Made by a program: the position numbers and the translations under genes. Under the pieces are notes generated by a model, which was not told the DNA's origin, searched no databases, and saw nothing but the letters and a program-made list of their open reading frames with translations. A stretch of 42,428 nt of DNA from Phoronis australis (taxonomy: Eukaryota; Phoronida; Phoronidae): the NCBI GenBank assembly GCA_002633005.1, contig NMRA01001182.1, positions 1 to 42,428 of the forward strand. Direction: 5' to 3'. This document shows, piece by piece, positions 38,901 through 42,428 of the stretch (position 1 is the first letter of the stretch; every line of letters starts with the position of its first letter).

Positions 38901-41628
38901 AACTGCATCGATCGTAAGCAAATCGTACATGTGCATATACTTTATTTCTTATCATAAATAGCATAGTCTTGTTTTCAGTGCCGGTTTATTTCTTAAAAGA
39001 AATAACAGTGACTTAGCACCGGAGATAGTGACCCCATGACGGCCTTTTTAATACAACGGTCTTCTCTATTACACAATGTGTGTAACACAGACGGGTGTTG
39101 CAACAGCTAAGGGCAAATCTTGCTGTCTGAGCCGTTACAATTTTATACTAAATAGACTTTCCTGTTACAAAGCCAAAATCGGATGTCTCCATCTCCAGAG
39201 ATAGCCAGCTCAGGGGTATTGCAAACGCACAATCCAGGGTAAATGCATGCATAGTCCCACTGCAATCCGGTGGTACTTTCATGTCAGTCCAATTAAAGGT
39301 GTTTCTCAAGGCCATGCAGGTGAGAGTTTTCGGAAGAACAAACCGGGAGTACCCCTAAGTCTTGCTCCGAGGGGTACTCTCTTACGGAAAGTAGACGTAA
39401 TTTGATATGTTATGGAAGTAGCAATGCCAATATTGCAACTGTCACTATGACCGTACGAACAAACTTACTTGTTCTCCAGAGTACACCATCCGCAGTGAGG
39501 GTCACGTGATCCCACGCACACTGTACAGGAAGTGAACAAATTACATTCGTAACTTGCTATTTTGTGCAGCTGCAATAGAAAAACTTTGAAAATTAATGTA
39601 TAGGCAGCACACCCTTTCCATTGTACGGCGTCTAATTATTTCTTATGATATTTTTTGCAGAGCGGGAGTCTTTATGGAGACCGGACGATAAAAATGAAAG
39701 GCTTTGAATTTCCAAAACTAAATGTGAAATGCAGCGTTTACATTGTAGATGTGGAAGGTGAAAATGCAAGACGAATAATCAAATTGAAAAGAGTACACAT
39801 GCCGCGTTGACCGGTTTCGATATCCGTGCGCCAGTTAGTGCTAGTTATATTCGATTCTTAGTTATTTCTTTTTTTATGTTTGTTATCTTACAAAGTTATG
39901 ACCTTCGTTTTAAACCTCGAAATTGTTATTAGATGAAATCTTATCAGGTACATTTACCGATTTCGTGCCAAGAGTGAGCAGAAGACTACGTTGTCTTTGT
40001 ATTTGTAAAAACTGATGTACACAAGTAATTTGAAAAACAAGAATCAAATCTAAAATAATCAAATTTCTCCTGAAAAGAATCGATTCGAATTCCTAACATA
40101 TGGATGTTCCCCAATCCTAGGAATGTAAAATACGTGTAAAATGCAAAAAAGACTTGTGCTTCGAAATCGGTCTCGTGTCTTTTATCTCAGGTATAAAACA
40201 ACAAATTTCATTGTGTTTGTAGATTTTAGTACAAATGGTTCGATCTCGTTGTACTTTGCCATCCATGCGCGTGCTTAAAATGTTATTGGTCAAGTGACAT
40301 TTAGATCAGGCAGGGAGGGGGGGGGATGAAAAGAAACCCAATCCGCGTGTTACACAAAAGATGCCTTCGATTCTTAATTTTAGAAAAAAGCATGTGTTGT
40401 TGTTTTTGAGGAATATTCGGTGCAATTCAAGCGACTACTGAGGAGGTCCACATTGAATATTTGACATGCAAGGGTAAAAGAACTCGTTGTAACGGAGGTT
40501 GATTATATTAACTGGCATTTTTTTTTTTGATTCACGATATTGTCACTGAACTCGTCTTAAACTGGCCCTTCTGTTGATTGTGTTTTTGTGATTTGATTAC
40601 AAAAATCGCAACCACTTGCCGTTCTCTGTCCGAAATGGGCTGAAACTGGGAACGACAATGCTTAGAGTGCTCAAAACAGTTGCTACTATTTACCTTGTTT
40701 TGACGCGTGAATAATCATTCAATGCACTGNAAAGTGACTTCATTTCAAAGATTCTTATTTCCGTGGACATGCAAGGGACCCATGAATGTGCCCGCCATTA
40801 ACGCAAGAGTGGAATGTCCACAACACAAACTTTTGACAAATTTGCTTTCCTTAGGGACCGCAGGTGAGTGGAAAGAGCCACGGCGTGGTTACATGCTACA
40901 TGTACAAGTAATACGTACAACTATCACAAACTCAACCTCTCACCATTCGTTAATCACGCTGGCAACGCGAGCTCACTAAACACAACAAATGATGACAAGT
41001 ACTGTGGTTGGTGGTCCCAATTTTGCGTAGCATATGTTTCGACCAAAGAGTATTCGAAACTCGAAATCACGTGAATAACACATCGCCAGGTAGTTTTCAT
41101 TTGACTTACTGATTCACTTAAAGGCTATTTCTTACCTTCTTGCCCGTCATAACATAGATGTGTTGTTTTTCATCATCAAACAACATGTCTTCCATTACGC
41201 GCTCATCACTAAGTGTTACGTTTTTAAAGGTCATGGATTCTGTCGCCGAGTTAACATGAATCTGAAACGATGCAAATGTTTGCTTTTAAAGACGACCAAA
41301 GTACCACGTGGATTCATCTTGAATAACGTCATACATGCATGTTAAAACGTCTCATACTGATATGTTTAAAACCGACCAGCTAATTATTTTTTGAGGTATT
41401 TATCAATTTCTTAAAATCAACCTTTTTTAGGTTTCCGCTTGACGTTCCTGCATAAACCACCGTATGATTTCCAATGGTTTTGACGAGGATAGAGCTGAGT
41501 CGACCGCTGACTTCAAGTGCCATTGCTGGAGAAACTGGGATGGTGCCCACCACTGGAGTGTTAGTCCAGTAGTCAAAATTTATAGCGAGCTCTCCGCATG
41601 ATATGGTTGAATAATCGTACCTTGTTTT
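6310..41628 (-). CDS. Plexin-like receptor tyrosine kinase (plexin-type ectodomain, MET/RON-type kinase), 5'-incomplete, 25 exons found
   Basis: Single-pass membrane receptor expected to phosphorylate tyrosines on itself and on adaptors after binding a semaphorin-like or other ligand. The ligand is inferred from the Sema domain only. Exons in transcript order: 41628-41422, 41261-41136, (one not found), 39520-39469, 38754-38610, 38119-37978, 35213-35117, 34873-34660, 34220-34128, 33086-32982, 32233-32140, 31599-31451, 28521-28270, 25083-24941, 24241-24071, 23269-23170, 21655-21407, 19707-19531, 18916-18679, 15314-15156, 14563-14483, 14345-14158, 12634-12525, 10745-10583, 7877-7741, 6529-6310. 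Each junction is GT-AG and phases match throughout. Domain order is Sema end, PSI1, IPT-like, PSI2, IPT-like, PSI3, four IPT, TM, short juxtamembrane, kinase, tail. Kinase residues are intact: Gly loop [21 protein letters not shown], tandem [12 protein letters not shown]. The plexin RasGAP is absent. The start codon, signal peptide and most of Sema lie right of the window. Alternative: two genes read together, which the continuous phases make unlikely. Confidence 0.88.
7081..7480 (+). repeat. Diverged dispersed repeat in a kinase intron
   Basis: Shares word order with 16205-16420 (ggtgggt..., gattgctcgttt/gcttgcccgttt, gaaaggactttcc/aaaggagtttcc, gtgggaaagtcgtt/gttggaaagttgtt). Likely two old copies of one element. 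The rest of the 6530-7740 intron shows nothing recognisable. Confidence 0.4.
7741..7877 (-). CDS. Exon: kinase C-lobe
   Basis: 45 codons plus two bases. [19 protein letters not shown], then [10 protein letters not shown], which follows the MET/RON pattern R-R-L-x-Q-P-x-x-C-P. Acceptor tttttattaaag, donor gtaagt. Confidence 0.96.
8362..8685 (+). CDS. Unrecognised 107-codon plus-strand frame inside a receptor intron
   Basis: Begins ATG and ends TAA. The protein is acidic, with [20 protein letters not shown] and a Pro/Ser-rich then acidic end ([12 protein letters not shown]). A good acceptor (cacctgtgcag) lies just inside it near 8373, so it could be the last exon of a nested gene or a retrocopy. 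No family is recognised. Composition is more protein-like than neighbouring chance frames. Confidence 0.35.
   Translation: MSPVQDVDQLTVHCRYAKAEIIDFVSYEDLKSKLDEHCEDRYGDGTYDTQAIGDTDYKSKAAISADFACLRPYDLDPPAPASSWSEADQEPTLSADISDFKAEISEL
8700..10580 (-). other. Intron remainder, nothing recognised
   Basis: AT-rich sequence without motifs. A short imperfect inverted pair lies near 10377-10440 (ggcgccgcc...gtgag and gcgccgctg...ctcac). Confidence 0.5.
10583..10745 (-). CDS. Exon: kinase DFG, activation loop, APE region
   Basis: One base plus 54 codons. [18 protein letters not shown] has DFG at 10706-10714 and the tandem activation tyrosines at 10673-10678, placed as in MET and [14 protein letters not shown] and YTTKSDV follow. 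Donor gtgagt; acceptor atatgttcag. Confidence 0.97.
11150..11755. repeat. Imperfect inverted repeat of C-rich/G-rich tracts
   Basis: A C-rich stretch near 11156-11208 (cgacccataacccacatcc...acccacgag) is mirrored by a G-rich tandem stretch near 11695-11748 (gtgggttgagggggtcgtgg...). They may be the ends of a small element inside the 10746-12524 intron. The rest of that intron is featureless. Confidence 0.45.
12525..12634 (-). CDS. Exon: kinase catalytic loop
   Basis: 36 codons plus two bases. [12 protein letters not shown] then [12 protein letters not shown], the catalytic loop with Asp at about 12547-12549. Start chosen at gtgtag because it keeps phase 0 and gives the exact MET spacing between HGDL and the FG of this exon. 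A nearer ag at 12625-12626 breaks the frame. Donor gtatgt. Confidence 0.95.
13001..14058 (-). mobile_element. THAP-derived DNA element, copy A (degenerate)
   Basis: About 1.06 kb, parallel over its length to copy B. Shared blocks include tttgtatcaattaagatcgag, ctggtgtcagctta, gtatttgaacgtacc, ggccagtggctcgg and the end gaccgattaagacgg...gggtggcattctcctt. Terminal repeat related to aaggagcatgccaccc. On the minus strand 13600-13860 has decayed THAP-like sequence (P-R-E-S, R-K-W-L, V-K-N-E pieces in shifting frames). It also holds a perfect hairpin ctctggagaaaaaccac (13875-13913). Non-autonomous. Confidence 0.7.
14158..14345 (-). CDS. Exon: kinase N-lobe, helix C to hinge
   Basis: Two bases plus 62 codons. 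[20 protein letters not shown] contains the helix C Glu and the H-x-N-V-L signature. [18 protein letters not shown] is the MET/RON-type hinge (P-L-V-x-L-P-x-M-x-H-G-D-L). Acceptor ctttttacag, donor gttggt. Confidence 0.96.
14483..14563 (-). CDS. Exon: kinase N-lobe, Gly loop to catalytic Lys
   Basis: 81 nt: two bases, 26 codons, one base. [10 protein letters not shown] finishes the Gly loop and [10 protein letters not shown] carries the ATP-binding Lys (codon 14496-14498). Acceptor ttttatgcag, donor gtaagt. Confidence 0.96.
14597..15120 (-). other. Intron between Gly-loop exons, nothing recognised
   Basis: AT-rich, no motif or repeat identified. Confidence 0.5.
15156..15314 (-). CDS. Exon: juxtamembrane linker and start of kinase Gly loop
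   Basis: Two bases, 52 codons, one base. Acidic linker ending VDETCVLGQ, which with the next exon gives [11 protein letters not shown], the Gly-rich loop. No tyrosine occurs in it, so the MET juxtamembrane Cbl-type site is absent. Donor gtcagt is clear. Three phase-compatible acceptors exist; the one after cttttcaag was chosen for its pyrimidine tract, so the first residues are uncertain. Confidence 0.82.
16205..16420 (+). repeat. Second copy of the diverged repeat seen at 7081-7480
   Basis: Same ordered words as the copy at 7081-7480, strongly diverged. Lies in the juxtamembrane intron. Confidence 0.35.
16715..16780 (+). repeat. Purine-rich tract
   Basis: About 60 nt almost entirely A and G (gaggaggaggaggag..., gggggaggggtggg). 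On the receptor strand it is a long polypyrimidine tract within the 15315-18678 intron. Confidence 0.7.
16913..18592 (-). mobile_element. THAP-derived DNA element, copy B with an internal extra segment
   Basis: Ends aaggagcatgccaccc and gggtggcattctcctt, inverted with one mismatch. It matches copy A except for about 600 bp of extra sequence near 17440-18000, where the block ttatcc..ccagtggctc is duplicated. Minus-strand frame 18162-18446 reads [10 protein letters not shown]...[17 protein letters not shown], a THAP zinc-finger start, but the expected C-x2-H end is replaced by VCGLQT, so the finger is broken. Confidence 0.75.
18679..18916 (-). CDS. Exon: end of IPT 4, transmembrane helix, juxtamembrane helix
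   Basis: 79 codons plus one base. [16 protein letters not shown] closes the last IPT (plexin pattern V-x-x-G-N-x-x-x-x-x-G-x-x-x-Y). The helix [14 protein letters not shown]... of about 24 hydrophobic residues lies at 18755-18826. It is followed by the stop-transfer [20 protein letters not shown], a basic amphipathic helix like the plexin juxtamembrane coil. Acceptor cactttcttag, donor gtatgt. Confidence 0.94.
19531..19707 (-). CDS. Exon: IPT/TIG unit 4
   Basis: 59 codons, phase 0 at both ends. [18 protein letters not shown] and [11 protein letters not shown] give the two cysteines of the membrane-proximal IPT unit. By recollection the resemblance to plexin B (E-E-V-x-x-x-I-G-x-x-x-C) is better than to MET. 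Acceptor taatttaaag is poor but phase-compatible; donor gtaaga. Confidence 0.9.
19974..21295 (-). mobile_element. THAP-transposon remnant with about 260-bp inverted repeats
   Basis: Left arm 19974-20233 and right arm 21025-21295 are inverted copies: tttaaaggttaaggcaacct against its complement at 21277-21295, shared attatcccagacatattttt, ggcgcgaaattcttg and gcaaacgacgac. The body between encodes a decayed minus-strand THAP protein. Length about 1.3 kb. It sits in the intron before the last IPT exon. Confidence 0.8.
20260..21020 (-). pseudogene. Decayed THAP-domain protein gene of the long-TIR element
   Basis: Starts at ATG 21018-21020: [14 protein letters not shown]...[12 protein letters not shown], a THAP start with its first zinc cysteines. 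After one frameshift [12 protein letters not shown] matches the C-x-x-H-F-x-P-S-D-Y strand, slightly damaged. [11 protein letters not shown] follows. Further on, EPKFDKFIV and, in another frame, [18 protein letters not shown] resemble the downstream part of THAP transposon proteins as I remember them. Several frameshifts and stops make it non-functional. Confidence 0.65.
21407..21655 (-). CDS. Exon: IPT/TIG unit 3 end and start of unit 4
   Basis: 83 codons, phase 0 at both ends. [16 protein letters not shown] is the IPT cysteine pair, and [11 protein letters not shown] the characteristic plexin strand (G-F-x-M-D-N-V). Then VLNPDYFKF starts unit 4. A basic RRLR sits in the loop and could be cleaved by a proprotein convertase. 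Acceptor ttctcaaactcag, donor gtaagc. Confidence 0.94.
22599..22671. repeat. Cluster of palindromes
   Basis: ttttgact/agtcaaaa (22599-22618), then gaattcataa...ttatgaatt (22622-22670) enclosing two direct copies of ttattaaaataacg, itself containing the palindrome aataacgttatt. Probably a tiny inverted-repeat element. The rest of the 21656-23169 intron is AT-rich and featureless. Confidence 0.7.
23170..23269 (-). CDS. Exon: IPT/TIG unit 3, middle
   Basis: One base plus 33 codons. [18 protein letters not shown] follows IMG of the previous exon to give the IPT pattern G-G-x-x-V-x-I-x-G-x-x-F-x-S-I-x-x-P. Acceptor tttctttttag, donor gtaagc. Without it the two flanking exons would be out of phase. 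Confidence 0.92.
24071..24241 (-). CDS. Exon: IPT/TIG unit 2 second half, start of unit 3
   Basis: One base, 56 codons, two bases. [12 protein letters not shown] supplies the second IPT cysteine. [20 protein letters not shown] is the end of unit 2 and start of unit 3, and the split codon with the next exon gives another Gly. Acceptor tcttcttttag, donor gtacga. Confidence 0.92.
24941..25083 (-). CDS. Exon: IPT/TIG unit 2, first half
   Basis: 47 codons plus two bases. [18 protein letters not shown] and ITIKGHGLE define the IPT start, GIPCDLIS the cysteine strand. Joins the next exon through a split Ser codon. Acceptor ttacttcag, donor gtaagt. Confidence 0.94.
25084..27230 (-). other. Intron, upstream of the LINE fragment
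   Basis: No gene recognised. A small hairpin gggggcta...tagccccc lies near 26394-26424. The rest is AT-rich. Confidence 0.5.
27235..28207 (+). pseudogene. Non-LTR retrotransposon (LINE) reverse transcriptase fragment
   Basis: Open frame 27240-27983. [20 protein letters not shown] and [13 protein letters not shown] are reverse transcriptase motifs (R-Q-G-D-P-L-S-P and the catalytic Y-A-D-D). After the N at 27579 the frame jumps to [20 protein letters not shown], the zinc-knuckle-like end of L1/Tx1-type elements. The segment between is missing, so the N hides a deletion or collapsed gap. The 3' end runs to an aataaatacataaaaaa tail near 28207. Antisense to the receptor gene. Confidence 0.85.
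28270..28521 (-). CDS. Exon: IPT/TIG unit 1 after PSI3
   Basis: 84 codons, phase 0 at both ends. [18 protein letters not shown] is a clear IPT start (x-E-G-G-T-x-x-T-x-x-G-x-x-L-G). Then GVPCESI and IVCQTAP give the paired IPT cysteines, ending FGTTFSYK. Acceptor aacttcag, donor gtaatt. Confidence 0.95.
29560..29770. repeat. Possible end of a hAT-like MITE
   Basis: G- and C-rich end gagcccccctgggttcgcgcatg resembles the common end of hAT-type small elements, with an A-rich tract at about 29588-29610. No matching second end was identified. Confidence 0.25.
30829..30977 (+). repeat. Tandem duplication, unit about 75 bp
   Basis: Two diverged copies of ctggttattcaacacctccgcagaa...cgtgcttggcacacacgtgatga, at about 30829-30905 and 30906-30977. 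Confidence 0.75.
31195..31345. repeat. (AT)n and (ATACAT)n microsatellite
   Basis: About 40 nt of alternating TA from 31196, then repeated acatat/acatac to about 31300 and a further short TA run to 31338. In the intron between PSI3 and IPT1. Confidence 0.95.
31359..31407 (+). repeat. (GT)n microsatellite; (CA)n on the receptor strand
   Basis: About 48 nt of nearly pure GT ending gcgtgcgtg. On the transcribed minus strand it is (CA)n about 45 nt past the donor of the PSI3 exon. Confidence 0.95.
31451..31599 (-). CDS. Exon: PSI3
   Basis: Two bases plus 49 codons. [13 protein letters not shown] is the plexin PSI3 start (Y-K-C-x6-C-x2-C). The next motif reads CAWSKVKC, so the second Cys of the usual C-G-W-C is Ser. 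Ends PCQLIKIKT, leading into VFP of the first main IPT. Acceptor cgtttacag, donor gtatgc. A (CA)n tract (as read on this strand) lies about 45 nt past the donor. Confidence 0.92.
32043..32093 (-). other. Candidate 51-nt cassette exon between the WNG and PSI3 exons
   Basis: Flanked by ag (cataatcag) and a consensus donor gtaagt. Length is a multiple of three, begins with two bases and ends with one, so it fits the phase of the neighbouring exons and contains no stop. Would add about 17 residues including VNHTICP. The direct join without it matches plexins better, and the acceptor tract is weak. Confidence 0.25.
32140..32233 (-). CDS. Exon: W-N-G / I-D-N-P linker
   Basis: 31 codons plus one base. 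[18 protein letters not shown] is close to the conserved plexin strand just before PSI3. MET and RON have no equivalent, so this exon is strong evidence for plexin-type architecture. Acceptor tttttttttcag, donor gtgagt. Confidence 0.93.
32571..32804. mobile_element. MITE-like element with about 25-30 bp inverted ends
   Basis: ggggctcgctccaagaaact at the left and the imperfect complement agtcagttttcttggaacgg at the right. The interior has several acttaagtc / aagatct inverted words. 234 bp in the intron before the WNG exon. Confidence 0.75.
32982..33086 (-). CDS. Exon: second IPT-like unit
   Basis: 35 codons, phase 0 at both ends. [11 protein letters not shown] and [10 protein letters not shown] match the plexin strands G-x-x-x-Y-E-C-x-x-x-V and x-x-C before the W-N-G strand. 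Acceptor tcattttttag; donor gtgcga is weak. Confidence 0.9.
33260..33700 (-). other. Overlapping unrecognised minus-strand frames
   Basis: Frames 33274-33471 and 33407-33685 overlap and show no known motif. GC content is higher than around. It might be an old transposon body; otherwise nothing is seen in the 33087-34127 intron. Confidence 0.25.
34128..34220 (-). CDS. Exon: extra 31-residue segment of the second IPT-like unit
   Basis: 31 codons, phase 0 at both ends, so it can be included or skipped without changing frame. Contains AHCKLTAL and [10 protein letters not shown] know no plexin counterpart at this position: plexins pass from the N-L-P strand straight to the Y-E-C strand found in the next exon. 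Acceptor aggttcag, donor gtaagt. Confidence 0.75.
34660..34873 (-). CDS. Exon: PSI2 and following linker
   Basis: One base plus 71 codons. [14 protein letters not shown] is a textbook plexin PSI2 (C-x-x-C-x4-W-x-C-x-W-C), followed by further cysteines, SSCPRID, PIMLPSG and a beta stretch ending KTKDLP. Acceptor tggttgtag; donor gtcagt. An upstream in-frame extension exists but does not fit the preceding exon. Confidence 0.92.
35117..35213 (-). CDS. Exon: approach to PSI2
   Basis: Two bases, 31 codons, two bases. Ends in [14 protein letters not shown], corresponding to the plexin segment before PSI2 (F-x-F-Y-x-C). The last two bases join A of the next exon to give Thr, then CTSC. Acceptor ctattttcag, donor gtaagt. 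Confidence 0.9.
35600..35627. repeat. Triple ACATGTAC palindrome
   Basis: ctacatgtacatgtacatgtag, the longest cluster of the palindrome that recurs throughout the window. Confidence 0.9.
35914..35980 (+). repeat. (CA)n microsatellite; (TG)n on the receptor strand
   Basis: About 45 nt of pure CA followed by gtgcgcgcccgcgcacacac. On the transcribed strand it is a UG repeat about 700 nt upstream of the acceptor at 35214. Confidence 0.95.
36299..36440. mobile_element. Short MITE, about 142 bp
   Basis: Ends ctatttattacagtaataa and ttattactataataaatag are inverted copies with one mismatch. Internal sequence is AT-rich. Confidence 0.75.
36731..36900 (+). repeat. Possible hAT-like repeat
   Basis: Begins cagtggcgtatttag followed by gggccaaggtagcaatggcccccc, the look of one end of hAT-type small elements (CAGTGGCG start). 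The far end was not identified. Confidence 0.3.
37978..38119 (-). CDS. Exon: IPT-like unit after PSI1
   Basis: 47 codons plus one base. [10 protein letters not shown] and FTCVFGQ...VRCITPRW match the plexin unit after PSI1 (L-x-L-x-V-x-N-L-P, then x-C-x-F-G, then V-x-C-x-x-P). Acceptor tttttttcag; donor gtttgt is non-consensus but phase-compatible. The split codon gives Asp with the next exon. Confidence 0.88.
38610..38754 (-). CDS. Exon: end of PSI1 and start of the first linker/IPT
   Basis: One base plus 48 codons. It begins [10 protein letters not shown], the second half of PSI1 directly after TLENK. Then comes INQC, corresponding to the conserved Cys after plexin PSI1, and a beta-rich stretch leading to LSLIISQLP in the next exon. 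Acceptor ctctgttag, donor gtaagt. Confidence 0.9.
38755..39468 (-). other. Intron, small hairpin only
   Basis: 714 bp. The only structure seen is a good inverted repeat near 39349-39382 (gagtacccct, loop, aggggtactc). No coding potential recognised. Confidence 0.6.
39469..39520 (-). CDS. Exon: PSI1 core (CGWC)
   Basis: 52 nt: two bases, 16 codons, two bases. It encodes [16 protein letters not shown], the canonical core of a plexin first PSI domain (C-x-G-S-x-D-P-x-C-G-W-C). The last two bases plus G of the next exon give Lys. Acceptor cttcctgtacag, donor gtaagt. Confidence 0.93.
39521..41135 (-). other. Intron/gap holding one unfound exon (start of PSI1)
   Basis: The Sema exon ends in phase 0 and the next exon found begins with two bases of a split codon, so a short exon (0 to 1) carrying the first PSI cysteines is missing. 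No stretch with the right phase, cysteine spacing and splice sites was found. A single N at 40730 probably marks a collapsed assembly gap that could have removed it. A G run lies near 40313-40325. Otherwise the region is AT-rich with nothing recognised. Confidence 0.6.
41136..41261 (-). CDS. Exon: end of Sema domain
   Basis: 42 codons, phase 0 at both ends. The sequence [20 protein letters not shown] is the canonical last Sema strand of plexins and MET (D-M-L-F-D, then H-x-Y-V-M-T). It should be followed within about ten residues by the first PSI cysteine, but that short exon was not found. Acceptor cgtttcag, donor gtaaga. Confidence 0.93.
41422..41628 (-). CDS. Exon: Sema domain, late blades
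   Basis: 69 codons, phase 0 at both ends. The stretch [10 protein letters not shown] followed by [13 protein letters not shown] is the plexin/MET pattern of the last Sema blades (N-T-P-x-G-G-x-x-P, then V-V-x-x-G-T-x-x-G-x-L-K-K). It continues directly into the next exon (IHVN). The acceptor tract is good (ttatttcag); the donor gttgat is weak. No earlier Sema exon could be recognised up to the right edge. Confidence 0.92.
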
Positions 41629-42428
41629 CTGAAATAATTGTAAAAGGCTGAATTGGAATCACGAAAATTACCGTCACAAGTGTGACTCGAAGCTCACAAT
41701 TCTCATTGCTGATAAGAGTCTGGGATTAATGTGTTTTACAGAAAGAACATGATTTCACTGGAACCTGGAGCAATGTTCGAAATTCAAACTTCCCGGAACC
41801 CAGTTTCAAGAGAATGTACAGGCTCATGTAACCATAAAAATCACGTGGTTCAATATAACAGTTGCCGGAACCTGTGATAATATATCAATATACAGATATA
41901 AGGTTGTTATTGATGTTGATGATTTTATAGACAGTGTACAACCGAATAAATGTAATTTTCTTTGTAACATTAATTAGCCGACAGGAGTCCACTGGCTTGC
42001 GCTTTACCGTCACGTGGTAATGAACAAGATAGATAAATACACAAGCCGATTTTTACACTTTGTTCTGTGGACAACCGACAATACATGTAAACATGAGCTT
42101 TCAACTTAAGATTGTGAGTAACTGGTAAACAAGACGCTTGATAGTAAACCAATACCATCATTAGGAGAATATTTCAAGGCTTTTTATACATGTACATGAA
42201 GTGAGCTTTTTGCCATGGGGGCTCGGGCTTGTTTATCGCTCGATGCCCTCTAGGGTGAATTGTGCCAGTTATAATTTGCTATAGTAGTGATACAAAAGAC
42301 CCATGAAGTCGTCAAGAAAACTCAACAAAACTCTTAATCCAGAAAACGCTTCAATGCTCATCGGAGTGGGCACAAAAGACCTACCGGGTATTTTGCGAGT
42401 GCAGAGGACGGGGAAGGCAATTGCTCTC
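41629..42428 (-). other. Intron upstream of the first visible Sema exon
   Basis: No further exon recognised. Contains ACATGTAC near 42188 and AT-rich sequence. Earlier Sema exons and the promoter must lie beyond the right edge. Confidence 0.6.

Noticed and set aside
40012-40069. Minus-strand stretch [12 protein letters not shown] behind a good acceptor, considered as the missing PSI1-start exon
   Set aside because: The cysteine spacing is suggestive, but no GT donor lies at the phase needed to join exon 39469-39520, and the preceding residues do not match the end of a Sema domain.
40958-40982. Minus-strand C-x5-C-x2 spacing (CLVSSRCQ) with a phase-1 donor, considered as the missing PSI1-start exon
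   Set aside because: No acceptor compatible with phase 0 lies upstream, and the residues before the first Cys do not fit the family. Chance of such spacing in the region is not negligible.

Overview
The window is animal genomic DNA. It has GT-AG introns of 0.1-3.4 kb, (AT)n, (CA)n and (GT)n microsatellites, a non-LTR retrotransposon fragment, THAP-type DNA transposon remnants and many small inverted-repeat elements. The palindrome ACATGTAC is strongly over-represented. A marine invertebrate is likely. Amphioxus is my first guess, from the THAP elements and the ACATGTAC bias, but the sequence does not prove it.

Nearly the whole window (about 6310-41628, minus strand) is one large receptor gene with its 5' end beyond the right edge. 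I assembled 25 exons (3812 coding nt including the stop). All splice phases agree, apart from one short exon not found between 39520 and 41136. In transcript order they encode the end of a Sema domain, PSI1, an IPT-like unit, PSI2, a second IPT-like unit with the plexin-type W-N-G...I-D-N-P linker, PSI3, four IPT/TIG units, a transmembrane helix, a plexin-like basic juxtamembrane helix, a short linker, and a complete tyrosine kinase of MET/RON type with a short tail carrying one Y-V-S-V motif. The ectodomain, membrane helix and first cytoplasmic residues are plexin-like (closest, from memory, to plexin B). The plexin RasGAP region is absent and a MET-class kinase stands in its place. This plexin-tyrosine kinase chimera is the most interesting object here.

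From left to right: 1-150 is the end of a foldback element. About 1969-2753 is the 3' end of a plus-strand coiled-coil gene, possibly CFAP100-like, with a poly(A) signal near 2948. 3216-4839 is a 1.6 kb foldback element and 5311-5659 is a small inverted-repeat element. 6310-14563 carries the kinase exons, 15156-18916 the juxtamembrane and membrane exons, 19531-31599 the IPT and PSI3 exons, and 32140-41628 the remaining PSI, IPT and Sema exons. The introns hold a LINE fragment (about 27235-28207), a THAP element with roughly 260 bp inverted repeats (19974-21295), two copies of another THAP-derived family (13001-14058 and 16913-18592) and several MITE-like elements. Both single-N positions (27579 and 40730) sit in the same local context and look like collapsed gaps.
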